From a virus, in the IMG/VR virus record IMGVR_UViG_3300037189_015719, positions 1 to 43,094 of that record: 43,094 nucleotides of DNA; one strand, written 5' to 3'. Position numbers and translations under genes: made by a program. The notes beneath the pieces were generated by a model that saw only the letters and a program-made list of their open reading frames with translations, was not told the origin of the DNA and searched no databases. Positions within the stretch are counted from its first letter, which is position 1. Every line of letters starts with the position of its first letter. Positions 1 to 9,832 of the stretch are shown one piece after another.

Positions 1-1
1 A

Positions 2-3000
2 GCATATGGTTTTGAACAACAACAAAATATATTTAATAGAGCATTTGGACCTTTAAAATTATCAGGATATACTTTAGCACCTAGTGGATCATCAACAGGT
101 AGTTTAATAGTAGCAGGCGGTACTGCCTACTCACCTGGTTCTAATTATCCTGTAGATCCAAATAATCCATCCTACGCCACTGATAGTGGTACTAATGTAT
201 CTAAAATATTCAGATACAGACAATCAGGCTCTACTTGGGTATATGATACAAATGCTGGTTTAGGATATGGTGCCATAGATCCAACACGATATTCAGATAA
301 TGGCATACTAACAGCAGTACCAGGAGGAGGATCAAATAGAGAATTTTCTATTCAAAGAGTATTCTATTTCCCTAATAGTGTAGCTAAAGCTATAGTCGTT
401 TATTATGGTAATGCTACATATGCAAGTCTAACAGATGCAACAGCAAATATTGCTTTTGAATCGTTTGTTGAAGCACCAAACACTGCAGCAAACGCAATCT
501 ATTTAGGAGCTATTGTTGTAAGAAATAACGCTGACTTTACAGTTACTGACTCATATGCTATTCAACTAGGAGGTTTATTTAGATCAGTAGGAGGATCTGG
601 TGGTGGAGGATCAACAATAACTCAAACTCTATCCGGTTTATCTGATGTATTAATATCAGGTCCTCTAAGTGGTCAAGCATTAGTTTATGATACAACTGCT
701 GCTAAATGGGAAAATAAATCATTTATTAGTGCTTCTATTAGTGGAAATGCAGCAACAGCAACAACAGCTACTTCTGCATCATTCGCTTCTACGGCATCGT
801 ACGTACTTAATGCTTTAAGTGCCTCCCAAGCACAAACAGCAAGCTATGTACTTAATGCAGTAAGCGCTTCATTTGCTTCTACTTCATCACTACCATTTCG
901 AGGTATAATTACCGCATCTATTGCCGGTTCAACAATAACATTTACCAAAGGTGATAGTAGCACATTCAATATCACTGTAGCTACTGCTACAGCAGAAACA
1001 GCATCATATGTTAGTTCGTCTAACGTTGATGGACCTTATGGTAAAAATAGTATTTTAAGTGCTTCATATGCTGTATCTGCTTCTCAAGCGCAGAATGCCG
1101 TTACAGCATCTTACATATTGAATGCTATTAGTTCATCATATGCCCTTAGTGCATCACAAGCGCAAAATGCAACAACTGCTTCGTATGTGCTAAACGCAGT
1201 TAGTGCTTCATTAGCTACTTCAGCATCTCAAGCACAAAATGCTGTAACAGCAAGCTACATAATAAATGCAGTAAGTGCTTCGTTTGCTACTACAGCTAGT
1301 TATGTATTAAATGCAGTATCTTCTTCTTATAGTCTATCTTCTTCTCAAGCACAAAATGCAGTAACGGCTAGTTACATACTGAATGCGGTTAGCGCTTCCT
1401 ATGCATTATCCTCTTCTTTTGCTGTAAGCTCTTCAAGAGCAGTATCTGCTTCTGCAGCAATAAATGCTATAAGTTCTTCTTATCCTATTGCTGTCAATGG
1501 GACTACTATATACTCAGTTACAAATGTAGGGAATTTTAGTACTACAGATTCTGTAATATTAGGAAGAGAGGCAGGAAGTGGCTCATCTGATTCAGATAAC
1601 AGCATTCTTTTAGGGTATCGCTCAGGATGGAGAACAACGAACTCTTCTTACTTAATTGCCATAGGATCCTTTGCTGCTAGTAATAAATCAAATGTAGGAA
1701 ATTCTGTATTTATAGGAGTTTCTACAGGAGCAATATCTGCAAGTAGTGCCGTATTCATAGGAAGTGGTGCAGGAGGAGATTCTTTTGCTTCAAGCGGTTC
1801 TGTATTTTTAGGGCAAGCTGCTGGTTCTGCTGCTAATTTTTCTAATGGAAGCGTATGCATAGGAAGGCAATCGGGATTTCAAATAACCAATGCAAATAAC
1901 TCTATTTTAATTGGAGAAAACGTAGGAGCTAATACTATTGGAAATCTTATAGGTAGCAATAATATTATTATTGGTACAAACATAACTGTTAATACTGGTA
2001 GAAAAGATGCGATTAATATAGGAGGAATACTTTTTGGAACAGGGTCTTACTCTACTGTATCTAATATAGCCTTTTCTGGGTCTGCAAATGGTAGAATAGG
2101 TATTAATCAGCCATTTCCTTTATTTAGTTTAGATGTGTCTGGCTCCGGAAGGTACGAGAGCGGATTAACTGTAACAGGGTCTTTAGTATCTCCTAATATT
2201 ACAGGATCTCTTTTAGGCACTGCTAGCTGGGCAAGTAATGCTGTTACAGCTAGTTACATATTAAATGCGGTTTCTTCTTCTTATGCTTTGTCTGCTTCAA
2301 ACGCTACTACAGCCAGCTATATATTAAATGCAGTAAGTTCTTCTTTTGCTACTACTGCGTCCTACGCTCTATCTGCTTCTCAAGCTGCGAATGCAGTTAC
2401 AGCAAGTTACGTACTAAATGCAGTATCTTCTTCTTATAGTCTATCTGCTTCTCAAGCTCAAAATGCAGTAACAGCAAGTTATGTATTGAATGCAGTATCT
2501 GCTTCATTCGCTAGTACAGCATCATATATTTTAAATGCTGTTAGTGCTAGCTATGCGTTAAGCGCATCTCAAGCACAAAATGCAGTAACAGCATCGTACA
2601 TACTTAACGCAGTGAGCGCTTCATATACTCTATCAGCATCCAACGCTCAAACAGCATCCTACATACTAAACGCAGTCAGTGCTTCGTTCGCTACAAGAGC
2701 AATTACAGCATCATATGCTGATAATTTCACCGTAGCAGGTACACTTACAGCGCAAACCTTAGTAGTACAAACCATAACATCGTCAATTGACTTTGTAACA
2801 GGATCAACTCGCTTTGGAACATTACTCAGTAACACGCACCAGTTCACTGGTAGTGTAAGCATAACTGGATCATTAAATGTAACTGGAGCTGGAATAACAG
2901 GGTCATTGTTTGGGACGGCATCATGGGCAAGTAATGCAATAACTGCATCTAATGCATTAACAGCATCGTTTGTACAAAATGCAGTTAGTGCTTCGTTTGC

Positions 3001-3610
3001 TATATCAGCGTCTCAAGCTGTAACTGCTTCGTATGTACTAAACGCAATTAGTGCTTCATTTGCTAATACAGCATCTTATGTGTTAAATGCAGTTAGTGCT
3101 TCATATGTTTTAAATGCTGTATCATCCTCATTTGCTACTACTGCAAGTTATATATTAAATGCTGTTAGTGCTTCGTTTGCTACATCAGCGTCTCAAGCAC
3201 AAAATGCAGTGTCTGCTTCATTTGCAACAAGCGCATCATTCGCAGCTACATCATCATACTCAAACAACTTCACAGTTGCAAATCAACTCACAATAGATTC
3301 TACACTCACTGATTATGCTACAGTAGCATCATCAGTAGTAGGATCAAATAATCTATTTACTCAAGCAACAGGTTCATATACATCTGCTTTCTTCAAATAC
3401 ACAGTATCAAGTGGTAGTAATATAAGAGCAGGTGAAGTAGTAGGAGCTTGGAATGGTACATCAGTACAGTATTACGATAATTCCACTGTAGATATAGGTA
3501 ATACTGCAGTTGTAACTTCTTCAGTTTCTATTGCAGGAAGTGATGTACAGTTTAATGTACAAACCAATACTTCAGGATGGAAAATTAAATCACTAGCAAT
3601 ATTCATGTAA
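2..3610 (+). CDS. Repetitive tail fibre protein (5' partial)
   Basis: This is the C-terminal part of a large tail fibre. The frame is open from base 2, so the start lies outside the window; the internal Met at 1118 is not a real start. The first ~250 visible residues are non-repetitive, ending in a Gly/Ser-rich linker. Then follow long runs of an Ala/Ser/Asn-rich unit of the type TASYVLNAVSASFA, often alternating with SASQAQNAV, which suggests an alanine-type coiled-coil shaft. Around 1540-1970 there are ~17-residue repeats (xxFIGxxAG) like the YadA-type head beta-roll. Near 2740-2860 lies a module (TAQTLVVQTITSS ... STRFGTLLSNTHQFTGS) that recurs in the fibre gene at 3856. The last ~110 residues are a non-repetitive C-terminal domain, presumably the tip. 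Function is by family resemblance and context; the receptor is unknown. Confidence 0.8.
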   Translation, partial: AYGFEQQQNIFNRAFGPLKLSGYTLAPSGSSTGSLIVAGGTAYSPGSNYPVDPNNPSYATDSGTNVSKIFRYRQSGSTWVYDTNAGLGYGAIDPTRYSDNGILTAVPGGGSNREFSIQRVFYFPNSVAKAIVVYYGNATYASLTDATANIAFESFVEAPNTAANAIYLGAIVVRNNADFTVTDSYAIQLGGLFRSVGGSGGGGSTITQTLSGLSDVLISGPLSGQALVYDTTAAKWENKSFISASISGNAATATTATSASFASTASYVLNALSASQAQTASYVLNAVSASFASTSSLPFRGIITASIAGSTITFTKGDSSTFNITVATATAETASYVSSSNVDGPYGKNSILSASYAVSASQAQNAVTASYILNAISSSYALSASQAQNATTASYVLNAVSASLATSASQAQNAVTASYIINAVSASFATTASYVLNAVSSSYSLSSSQAQNAVTASYILNAVSASYALSSSFAVSSSRAVSASAAINAISSSYPIAVNGTTIYSVTNVGNFSTTDSVILGREAGSGSSDSDNSILLGYRSGWRTTNSSYLIAIGSFAASNKSNVGNSVFIGVSTGAISASSAVFIGSGAGGDSFASSGSVFLGQAAGSAANFSNGSVCIGRQSGFQITNANNSILIGENVGANTIGNLIGSNNIIIGTNITVNTGRKDAINIGGILFGTGSYSTVSNIAFSGSANGRIGINQPFPLFSLDVSGSGRYESGLTVTGSLVSPNITGSLLGTASWASNAVTASYILNAVSSSYALSASNATTASYILNAVSSSFATTASYALSASQAANAVTASYVLNAVSSSYSLSASQAQNAVTASYVLNAVSASFASTASYILNAVSASYALSASQAQNAVTASYILNAVSASYTLSASNAQTASYILNAVSASFATRAITASYADNFTVAGTLTAQTLVVQTITSSIDFVTGSTRFGTLLSNTHQFTGSVSITGSLNVTGAGITGSLFGTASWASNAITASNALTASFVQNAVSASFAISASQAVTASYVLNAISASFANTASYVLNAVSASYVLNAVSSSFATTASYILNAVSASFATSASQAQNAVSASFATSASFAATSSYSNNFTVANQLTIDSTLTDYATVASSVVGSNNLFTQATGSYTSAFFKYTVSSGSNIRAGEVVGAWNGTSVQYYDNSTVDIGNTAVVTSSVSIAGSDVQFNVQTNTSGWKIKSLAIFM
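1118..1500 (+). repeat. Coding repeats of the Ala/Ser coiled-coil unit, first block
   Basis: Tandem protein-level repeats of TASY[VI]LNAVSxS(F/Y)A, with interspersed SASQAQNAV units, in a 7-residue rhythm. The DNA copies differ at many third codon positions, so the protein pattern is conserved more than the DNA. A few degenerate copies start upstream near 770. Further blocks occur at about 2215-2700 and 2930-3260. Confidence 0.8.
2215..2700 (+). repeat. Coding repeats of the Ala/Ser coiled-coil unit, second block
   Basis: Continuation of the same unit as at 1118-1500, placed after the beta-roll region. It is followed by a short unique module and a third block at about 2930-3260. This gives an alternating shaft-module-shaft architecture. 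Confidence 0.75.
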
Positions 3611-3622
3611 AAATAAAATAAT

Positions 3623-3805
3623 ATGTTTAAAGTAGAAATGGAATTTATTCCAGGCAATCCACAAATATGGGTCCTCAAACTAAACCCAGACGATCCCATT
3701 TACGAATACGATAACGAAGCAGAAGCACAAGCTAAAGCAGATGAACTTCAAGCAGCAGACCCAACAGGTAGACTCTACCGTGTCTCAGCTGCTTTATTTG
3801 TATAA
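3623..3805 (+). CDS. Small hypothetical protein between the fibre genes
   Basis: A 60-residue acidic protein starting 12 bases after the upstream fibre stop. It begins MFKVEMEFIPGNPQIWVLKL and contains an Ala/Glu-rich helix (EAEAQAKADELQAADP) followed by a short beta-like end (GRLYRVSAALFV). I see no catalytic motif and recognise no family. Its position between two giant fibre genes suggests a small virion or fibre-assembly accessory, but that is only context. The start is the first Met, and the region upstream is A-rich with no clear Shine-Dalgarno site. Confidence 0.6.
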   Translation: MFKVEMEFIPGNPQIWVLKLNPDDPIYEYDNEAEAQAKADELQAADPTGRLYRVSAALFV

Positions 3806-3812
3806 TATTTAT
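3805..3812 (+). promoter_or_regulatory. ATATTTAT box, candidate phage promoter
   Basis: The octamer lies 43 bases before the ATG of the large fibre gene at 3856. It is shared with several other late-type genes in this window. A weak 6-bp hairpin (TCCTAG at 3824-3829 with CTAGGA at 3840-3845) follows in the leader. Promoter function is inferred from recurrence and position. Confidence 0.35.
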
Positions 3813-3855
3813 TATAAACCCCCTCCTAGGGAAAGTGAACTAGGAAACCAGTATA

Positions 3856-6800
3856 ATGCCAAACGAATTTGTCGCAAGGAACGGCATAATTGCCCTTAAT
3901 AATTCAATAATTACAGGTTCACTTAATGTCACCCAAGGTGTAACAGCATCGCTGTTCGGAACCGCTTCTTGGTCTAGCAACACGGTGAATGCTATCAGCT
4001 CTTCGTATCCTGTAGCACTTTCAGGATCTACCGTATACACTCCTACAAACGTAGGAGATTTTTCAACTACCTTCTCAGTGTTAGTAGGTAGCAGTGCTGG
4101 AAGCGGATCAACAGCAGCAGCATACTCAAACTTCGTAGGATTTCAAGCCGGATTTCAAGCCACTTCTGCGAACAACTCCAACTTTCTAGGAGCAAACGCG
4201 GGATACTCTTCCTCAAATGCAGCCTTTTCTACGTTCATAGGGCAGAACAGCGGATTTAATGCCCCCAACGCTACATACTCTAATTTCCTAGGTAGATTTG
4301 CAGGATACCTTTCTACAAACGCAAGTTACTCTAATTTTTTTGGGAGAAGCGCAGGGGACACTTCTCCTGGAGCCTCTTACTCCAATTTCCTCGGACAAAA
4401 TGCAGGTAGAGATGCTGCAAATGCTTCGTACTCGAATTTTTTAGGAGCAGAGTCTGGACGTAACTCCACTAACGCTCTACATTCGAATTTTTTAGGCGAA
4501 AGTGCAGGCTACCAAGCAATAAATGCCAGCGGTTCAAATTTTCTAGGAAGAAGTGCCGGGTATTCCGCATCAAACGCTCAAAACTCTAACTTTTTAGGTC
4601 TGAGAGCTGGAAACCAGGCTAACCAAGCCAGTGCTTCTAATTTTATAGGGTATGAAGCCGGACAAGCAGCTTTTTACGCAGACAATTCTAATTTTATAGG
4701 AAGCTACGCAGGGTGGTATGCAGCTAGTGCTTCTTACTCTACGTTTTTAGGATATAGAGCAGGATATAACGTACAGGGAGGATCTTTTGGAGTAAAATCT
4801 AATAACATCATCATAGGTACGAACATTACTCTTGAAGATGGTAGACAAAACAGTATTAACATAGGAGGGTTTATATTTGGTACAGGCTCTTACTCAAGTA
4901 TAGTAGGAAATCCCTTTTCAGGGTCTGTAGGAAACGGAAGAGTAGGCATTAATCAACCACTGCCTCTATATAACCTAGACGTATCCGGCTCTGCAAGATT
5001 TACAGGTGAAGTAGTACTATCTGGATCAATAGCAGCAGGTAGTATAACAGGATCATTGCTCGGAACTGCTTCATTTGCTAGTACTGCTTCTAATGTATTA
5101 GGAGGAGGTGCTAGTTACATTCCTCTTTGGAATACTGCTACAAGCTTAAGCAGTAGTGTTATGTATCAGAGTAGCGGTAATCTAGGTATAGGAACTACTT
5201 CTCCAACTGCCTCATTGCATGTATATAAAGGATTAGCTGGAACTACTACGGCAGATAGAACTACTCCATTAGACGTATTAGTTATAGAGTCTGAAAATAC
5301 AGCTCAAACAGAATTTGATGGGTTTGGACAATCTATTGTATTTAGAGGATCCACGTATAACGATAGTACTCAAAGAGCTTTAGGAAAAATTATACACCAG
5401 ATTAGAGATGATTCGGTTAATACAACGAGAGGTAGTTCTTTAAATATACAACTTGCTACTGGATCTACTGGAAATACTTTAGCTTCTAGATTATACATTG
5501 ATTATAACGGTAATGTAGGTATCGGCACAACCACTCCCAACGCCAAACTCGACGTAAATGGCAACGCAATCATTACCGGTTCACTTACTGTTACCGGCAC
5601 CATCACAGCTCAAACCTTAGTAGTACAGACCGTAACATCTTCTGTTAGTTTCATAACTGGTTCTACCCGATTTGGAAGTACGTTAAGTAATACTCATCAA
5701 TTTACCGGATCGGTAGGAGTAACAGGTAGTTTAACTGTCAATAACAGTGTATTGTCGGTAGGAGGTACTAATGTAGGTATAGGAACTACTTCACCATATT
5801 CTAAATTTACAGTATTAGGTGCAGCATCAACATCTACTTCACAGATTAGTATAGTAAACAGCGAAGGTGGTCATGCTATTATTAGATCTGGAGTAGCGGG
5901 GGTAACAAATAACGGGATATCTTTTGTTACTGCAGATGTTGATGGAAGTAATCAAAATGTTAGAGCTGTTATATCTTCAGCAGGAAACGTAGGTATTGGG
6001 ACTACAGCCCCTCAAACAATACTACATGCTGGCGGATCAACAACTTCCGAAATATCTGTAGGAACTACCAATTACGGAGGTAACAATAACCAAGCATTAG
6101 CAAGTATTCAATCTGACCAAAGCTCAGGAACTTCCGGAGGTATATTATATATAAAAACAAATCCATGGAATAATTCAAGTGGATTAGGTTTGTACAGTCC
6201 TATAACAAGGATGACAATAAATGAATTAGGAAACGTTGGTATAGGACTTACAAGTCCAACTGCAAGATTGCACGTAACAGCCTCAACAGGAGGCGTGCTA
6301 GAAGTGGATGGAGCAGGCACTGCAGGTGCTAATGCTTTATATGTTAGTGCTAGTGGTAATGTAGGTTTAGGTATTAATAGTCCTGGAGCAAAGTTAGAGA
6401 TTGCATATACAACAAATCCAACAACAGCAACTCCTCATATTATATTAAGCACTGGGGGCACGGTAAAACAAGCAGCAATTACTGCTGAGTCTTTTGCTAT
6501 TTCGGGGTTAGTTTTTTCTACAGGAGATGGGACTTTGACCGATAGAATGACTATCTTACGAACGAATGGTAATGTCGGTATAGGTACTACAAGTCCCGAT
6601 AAAAAACTACGAGTAACAGCCGGAGATATCAAGATATCCAATAACTACAAGTATATTATTGGAGATACAGCAGATGCCGATGGAATAACTATTACTTCAG
6701 ACGGTGCTACAAATAATATGCTTATTGCTCAAAACAACAACGCGTACATAAAAGTAGTAACGTCAGGAGCCTCCGGAGATATTAGATTCTTTCCCAACGC

Positions 6801-9117
6801 CGTAGAACAAGTTATATTTAAAGCTTCTGGAAATGTAGGTATAGGCACCACAGCACCCGACAGTAATTTGCAGGTAGGAAGCATTAGTACATCAGGAAAT
6901 AGAACAATTAAAATAACAGATTCTGGCTACGGCCTTTTATTATCAGGAGGTGGCGGTCCAACCAGTAACTATATAAGTTCGATAGGTACTACCATACCTT
7001 TGTATTTCCTAGCAGGTAATAGTAATGATGCTAACTACATCTTTTCTAGTACAGGTAACGTGGGGGTGGGACTTACAAATCCGACTACAAAATTACACGT
7101 ATCCGCCTCAACAGGAGGCGTGCTAGAAGTGGATGGAGCAGGCACCGCAGGTGCTAATGCTTTATATGTTAGTGCTAGTGGTAATGTGGGAGTGGGAACT
7201 GTGAGCCCAGCCAACAAGCTTGACATTAATAATGCAAACAGAACTACATTAACTTCTACCGGAGGCGGTGTAAACCTTAACTACAACACTAGTACCATTG
7301 GCGAATTTGCAACCATAGGATTCTCTTGGGAGTCCTCAAATGATAGAGCTTCTCGTTATGGTATGGGTTTCACCGGAACAAACTTTGCCTCTGGGCAAGG
7401 AGATTTGTTCTTATACACAAATGGAAGCAGAAGATTAAATATCACTTGGGATGGCAATGTAGGTATAAACACCACCACCCCAACCAACACCCTTGATGTA
7501 AACGGCACCTTAAACGTCCGCAGCAACTATGCATATTTCGGAGGAGATGCAAATACTGCGGTGTATGCTGGTTCGTTCAGCAATGAGGGGCGTATAGGTG
7601 TAGGTGGTCGTTCAACAATACCAACTGCTGCACTAACTTTTTTCACGGCAGAAGGAACGAATAATATTGAGCGGATGAGAATTACATCCGCAGGCGACGT
7701 TGGTATAGGAACTACTACTCCTTCTGATAAATTAGGTGTTGTAGTAGATATAAATGCTGCTGCCGGTATAAACATATCAAACCAAAATACAGGGAGTAGC
7801 GCTAGAACTAGACTTGCACTAGAAACCCAAGGAGGAAATTGGTATTTAGATGGCGTACGAACGGCAGGGGAATTTGCAATTACACGAGGAAGTACAGAGG
7901 TACTTAGGATTAGCGGAGCGGGAAATGTAGGCATCGGAACTACCTCTCCTAACGCAAAACTAGACGTAAGCGGTAGCGCTATAGTATCAGGATCGTTTAC
8001 CGTAAGTCCTAGTAACGCTGTAGAATTACAAGTAACGAGTACAGGCACTAAGATAGGAAATATAATAACAGATGCTCATACTATTACAGGTAGTTTGGGT
8101 ATTAGTGGCAGTGCGGTAGTAATAGGGTCTTTAGCAATAGGAACCTCATCCCTAGGCTCGACTGAAAATACTATAGTTGTAGGACCTCCTCCTGCAGGAG
8201 GGACTGGAGAAGGCGGACAAATACTGCTTCAAGCTCCCGGAGGATCCTATACCTCCGCATCTATGATTGATAATTATCAAAATAGATTTAGAATACTGAG
8301 AGGTACTAATGCCAGTAGTGACGCAGAATATTTTAACCTTAGTTTACATTCCGGTCAGCTTGGTTTTAGCAAATACACGGGATCAGGAGCATTTCCCGGA
8401 ACAGCTGTGGCAAACTTAGCTGTAGATAGTAGCGGTAATGTAATTACCGTAGCAACCGGAGGAGGTGGAGGTAGCGTAACTATAAACAATAACACAGATA
8501 ATTATCTTATAACAGCAACAGGTACAGCTAATACTTTAAATGGAGAGGCTAATTTACAGTTTGACGGTTCTACACTAACAGTAACAGGATCTTTAACAGT
8601 AATTACAGGAAGTTCAATAGAATTTCAAGTAACAAATACTGGTGTACGAATTGGTAATATAATTTCTGATATACATACAATAACTGGTAGTTTAAATATT
8701 AGTGGAAGTGTTACTGGGTCTTTATTTGGGACTGCCTCTTATGCTACTCAAGCTCTATCTGCATCTTGGGCACCAGGTGGCGGTGGTGGTAGTGCACCTA
8801 CCGCAGTTACCTTTAATAGAGTAACAGGAAGTTATACTTTTGCATTAACCGATGCTGGTAAAACTGTAGAAGTGAGTGGAAGTACAAATGTATCGCATAG
8901 TTTAACAATACCTGCATCGTCATCTGTTGATTTTGCAGATGGTACATATATTGATGTTATATTATACGGTACTGGCTCTATATTATTTGCAACAGGATCA
9001 GGCGTAACTATTAGAAGTGCTAATAGCTGGAATAGAATAGGTACGAGATATGGAGCAGCAACTTTAATCAATATATCTGGTAATGAATGGTATTTAATTG
9101 GAAATATAAACGCATAA
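3856..9117 (+). CDS. Giant modular tail fibre protein
   Basis: A 1753-residue tail fibre. After a short N-terminal part, residues ~91-305 hold 13 copies of a 17-residue repeat (SNFLGxxAGxxxxNASY type), like the left-handed beta-roll of YadA-type adhesin heads. A unique segment follows (NNIIIGTNITLEDGRQNSI ... GINQPLPLYNLDVSGS) that is paralogous to one in the upstream fibre. The middle contains at least 13 copies of a GNVGIGTTSPxxKLDVxG repeat separated by 40-90 residue insert domains, an architecture common in long trimeric phage fibres. The last ~100 residues form a C-terminal domain ending GTRYGAATLINISGNEWYLI, a type seen at fibre tips. The gene sits directly before a lectin-like protein. 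Host-receptor binding is the likely role; the exact ligand cannot be read. Confidence 0.85.
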   Translation: MPNEFVARNGIIALNNSIITGSLNVTQGVTASLFGTASWSSNTVNAISSSYPVALSGSTVYTPTNVGDFSTTFSVLVGSSAGSGSTAAAYSNFVGFQAGFQATSANNSNFLGANAGYSSSNAAFSTFIGQNSGFNAPNATYSNFLGRFAGYLSTNASYSNFFGRSAGDTSPGASYSNFLGQNAGRDAANASYSNFLGAESGRNSTNALHSNFLGESAGYQAINASGSNFLGRSAGYSASNAQNSNFLGLRAGNQANQASASNFIGYEAGQAAFYADNSNFIGSYAGWYAASASYSTFLGYRAGYNVQGGSFGVKSNNIIIGTNITLEDGRQNSINIGGFIFGTGSYSSIVGNPFSGSVGNGRVGINQPLPLYNLDVSGSARFTGEVVLSGSIAAGSITGSLLGTASFASTASNVLGGGASYIPLWNTATSLSSSVMYQSSGNLGIGTTSPTASLHVYKGLAGTTTADRTTPLDVLVIESENTAQTEFDGFGQSIVFRGSTYNDSTQRALGKIIHQIRDDSVNTTRGSSLNIQLATGSTGNTLASRLYIDYNGNVGIGTTTPNAKLDVNGNAIITGSLTVTGTITAQTLVVQTVTSSVSFITGSTRFGSTLSNTHQFTGSVGVTGSLTVNNSVLSVGGTNVGIGTTSPYSKFTVLGAASTSTSQISIVNSEGGHAIIRSGVAGVTNNGISFVTADVDGSNQNVRAVISSAGNVGIGTTAPQTILHAGGSTTSEISVGTTNYGGNNNQALASIQSDQSSGTSGGILYIKTNPWNNSSGLGLYSPITRMTINELGNVGIGLTSPTARLHVTASTGGVLEVDGAGTAGANALYVSASGNVGLGINSPGAKLEIAYTTNPTTATPHIILSTGGTVKQAAITAESFAISGLVFSTGDGTLTDRMTILRTNGNVGIGTTSPDKKLRVTAGDIKISNNYKYIIGDTADADGITITSDGATNNMLIAQNNNAYIKVVTSGASGDIRFFPNAVEQVIFKASGNVGIGTTAPDSNLQVGSISTSGNRTIKITDSGYGLLLSGGGGPTSNYISSIGTTIPLYFLAGNSNDANYIFSSTGNVGVGLTNPTTKLHVSASTGGVLEVDGAGTAGANALYVSASGNVGVGTVSPANKLDINNANRTTLTSTGGGVNLNYNTSTIGEFATIGFSWESSNDRASRYGMGFTGTNFASGQGDLFLYTNGSRRLNITWDGNVGINTTTPTNTLDVNGTLNVRSNYAYFGGDANTAVYAGSFSNEGRIGVGGRSTIPTAALTFFTAEGTNNIERMRITSAGDVGIGTTTPSDKLGVVVDINAAAGINISNQNTGSSARTRLALETQGGNWYLDGVRTAGEFAITRGSTEVLRISGAGNVGIGTTSPNAKLDVSGSAIVSGSFTVSPSNAVELQVTSTGTKIGNIITDAHTITGSLGISGSAVVIGSLAIGTSSLGSTENTIVVGPPPAGGTGEGGQILLQAPGGSYTSASMIDNYQNRFRILRGTNASSDAEYFNLSLHSGQLGFSKYTGSGAFPGTAVANLAVDSSGNVITVATGGGGGSVTINNNTDNYLITATGTANTLNGEANLQFDGSTLTVTGSLTVITGSSIEFQVTNTGVRIGNIISDIHTITGSLNISGSVTGSLFGTASYATQALSASWAPGGGGGSAPTAVTFNRVTGSYTFALTDAGKTVEVSGSTNVSHSLTIPASSSVDFADGTYIDVILYGTGSILFATGSGVTIRSANSWNRIGTRYGAATLINISGNEWYLIGNINA
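4126..4770 (+). repeat. 13 x 17-residue YadA-head-like coding repeats
   Basis: Repeats with core SNFLG/SNFIG/STFIG followed by xxAG and eight variable residues, often ending NASY. The period is 51 bases. DNA copies are diverged, so the repeat is mainly a protein-structure repeat (beta-roll). Confidence 0.8.
6280..6362 (+). repeat. 83-bp direct repeat, copy 1
   Basis: Nearly identical to 7105-7187, exactly 825 bases (275 codons) downstream. The only mismatch is T at 6321 against C at 7146. It encodes the fibre segment STGGVLEVDGAGTAGANALY and flanking residues. Confidence 0.9.
7105..7187 (+). repeat. 83-bp direct repeat, copy 2
   Basis: Second copy of the repeat at 6280-6362, in the same reading frame of the fibre gene. 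Recombination between the copies would remove or add 275 codons without a frameshift. Confidence 0.9.
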
Positions 9118-9121
9118 TGTT

Positions 9122-9832
9122 ATGAGTATATTAGGAATTAGAGATAGCGGAACTAAAATAGTAGTAAACGGATTAACGTTCTGGATGGATTCTGCTCAAC
9201 TACTATCCTATCCTAGAGTAGGTAACACGGTTACAAACTTGTTTGGCTCACAGACAGGATCTTTAACCAACGGAGCTTCTTTCGACAGTACTATAAAAGG
9301 AGGTACATTTGCTTTAGACGGAACAGACGATTACATTGCGTTTTCAAGTGTACCTTTAGGTTCTAGTGCAAGCGATGTGTTTACTTGGTCTACGTGGGTG
9401 TACATAAGAAGTTGGGGAGGTGGATTAAACTCTTTTTTGTCTATAGGTAATGCCACATGCGCTTTTTATTACGGAACAGGGGCGGGAAGCACATCTACGT
9501 ATTTTGTGTGGATAAATAGTATCAATAGCTTTGGTCCTAGCACAAATAATTCTTTAATAACAGGAGCCTGGACAAATGTGGTAGCTACTTATGATAGATT
9601 TGCAGCCTCTAATAGATGTCAAATTTATTTAAATGGAAGTGCTTTAAATCCAATAAACCTTTCCGGAGCTACTGGCTTAGGATCGACAGCGGCACTAGGA
9701 GTAGGTCAGAGCGCTCCGCCTTTCGTTTCTTACGGAAATAACTATGTATCTGAAGTAATGATATATAGTAGAGTGCTTTCTAGTACAGAAGTATTACAAA
9801 ACTATAATGCTACAAAAGTTAGGTATTTATAA
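9122..9832 (+). CDS. LamG/concanavalin-like lectin-domain tail protein
   Basis: A 236-residue protein with the hallmarks of a concanavalin A-like (LamG-type) jelly roll. These are GTDDYIAFSS near residues 63-72, FTWSTWVYIRSW near 88-99, the central WTNVVATYD strand, an xxIYLNGSAL strand, and the C-terminal EVMIYSRVLSSTEVLQNY segment typical of this fold. It lies 4 bases after the giant fibre gene, so it is probably co-expressed and part of the adsorption apparatus, binding a surface glycan. The N-terminal ~50 residues (MSILGIRDSGTKIVVNGLTF) may attach it to the virion. Glycan specificity cannot be told from sequence. Confidence 0.75.
   Translation: MSILGIRDSGTKIVVNGLTFWMDSAQLLSYPRVGNTVTNLFGSQTGSLTNGASFDSTIKGGTFALDGTDDYIAFSSVPLGSSASDVFTWSTWVYIRSWGGGLNSFLSIGNATCAFYYGTGAGSTSTYFVWINSINSFGPSTNNSLITGAWTNVVATYDRFAASNRCQIYLNGSALNPINLSGATGLGSTAALGVGQSAPPFVSYGNNYVSEVMIYSRVLSSTEVLQNYNATKVRYL

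Noticed and set aside
1118-3260. CRISPR array or DNA-level satellite
   Set aside because: The repeats are in frame, vary at silent positions, and have no constant repeat-spacer spacing; they are protein-structure repeats.
7527-8048. 173-codon open frame on the minus strand within the fibre gene
   Set aside because: It mirrors the low-complexity repeats of the fibre gene on the other strand, has no plausible protein features, and no other minus-strand gene exists here.
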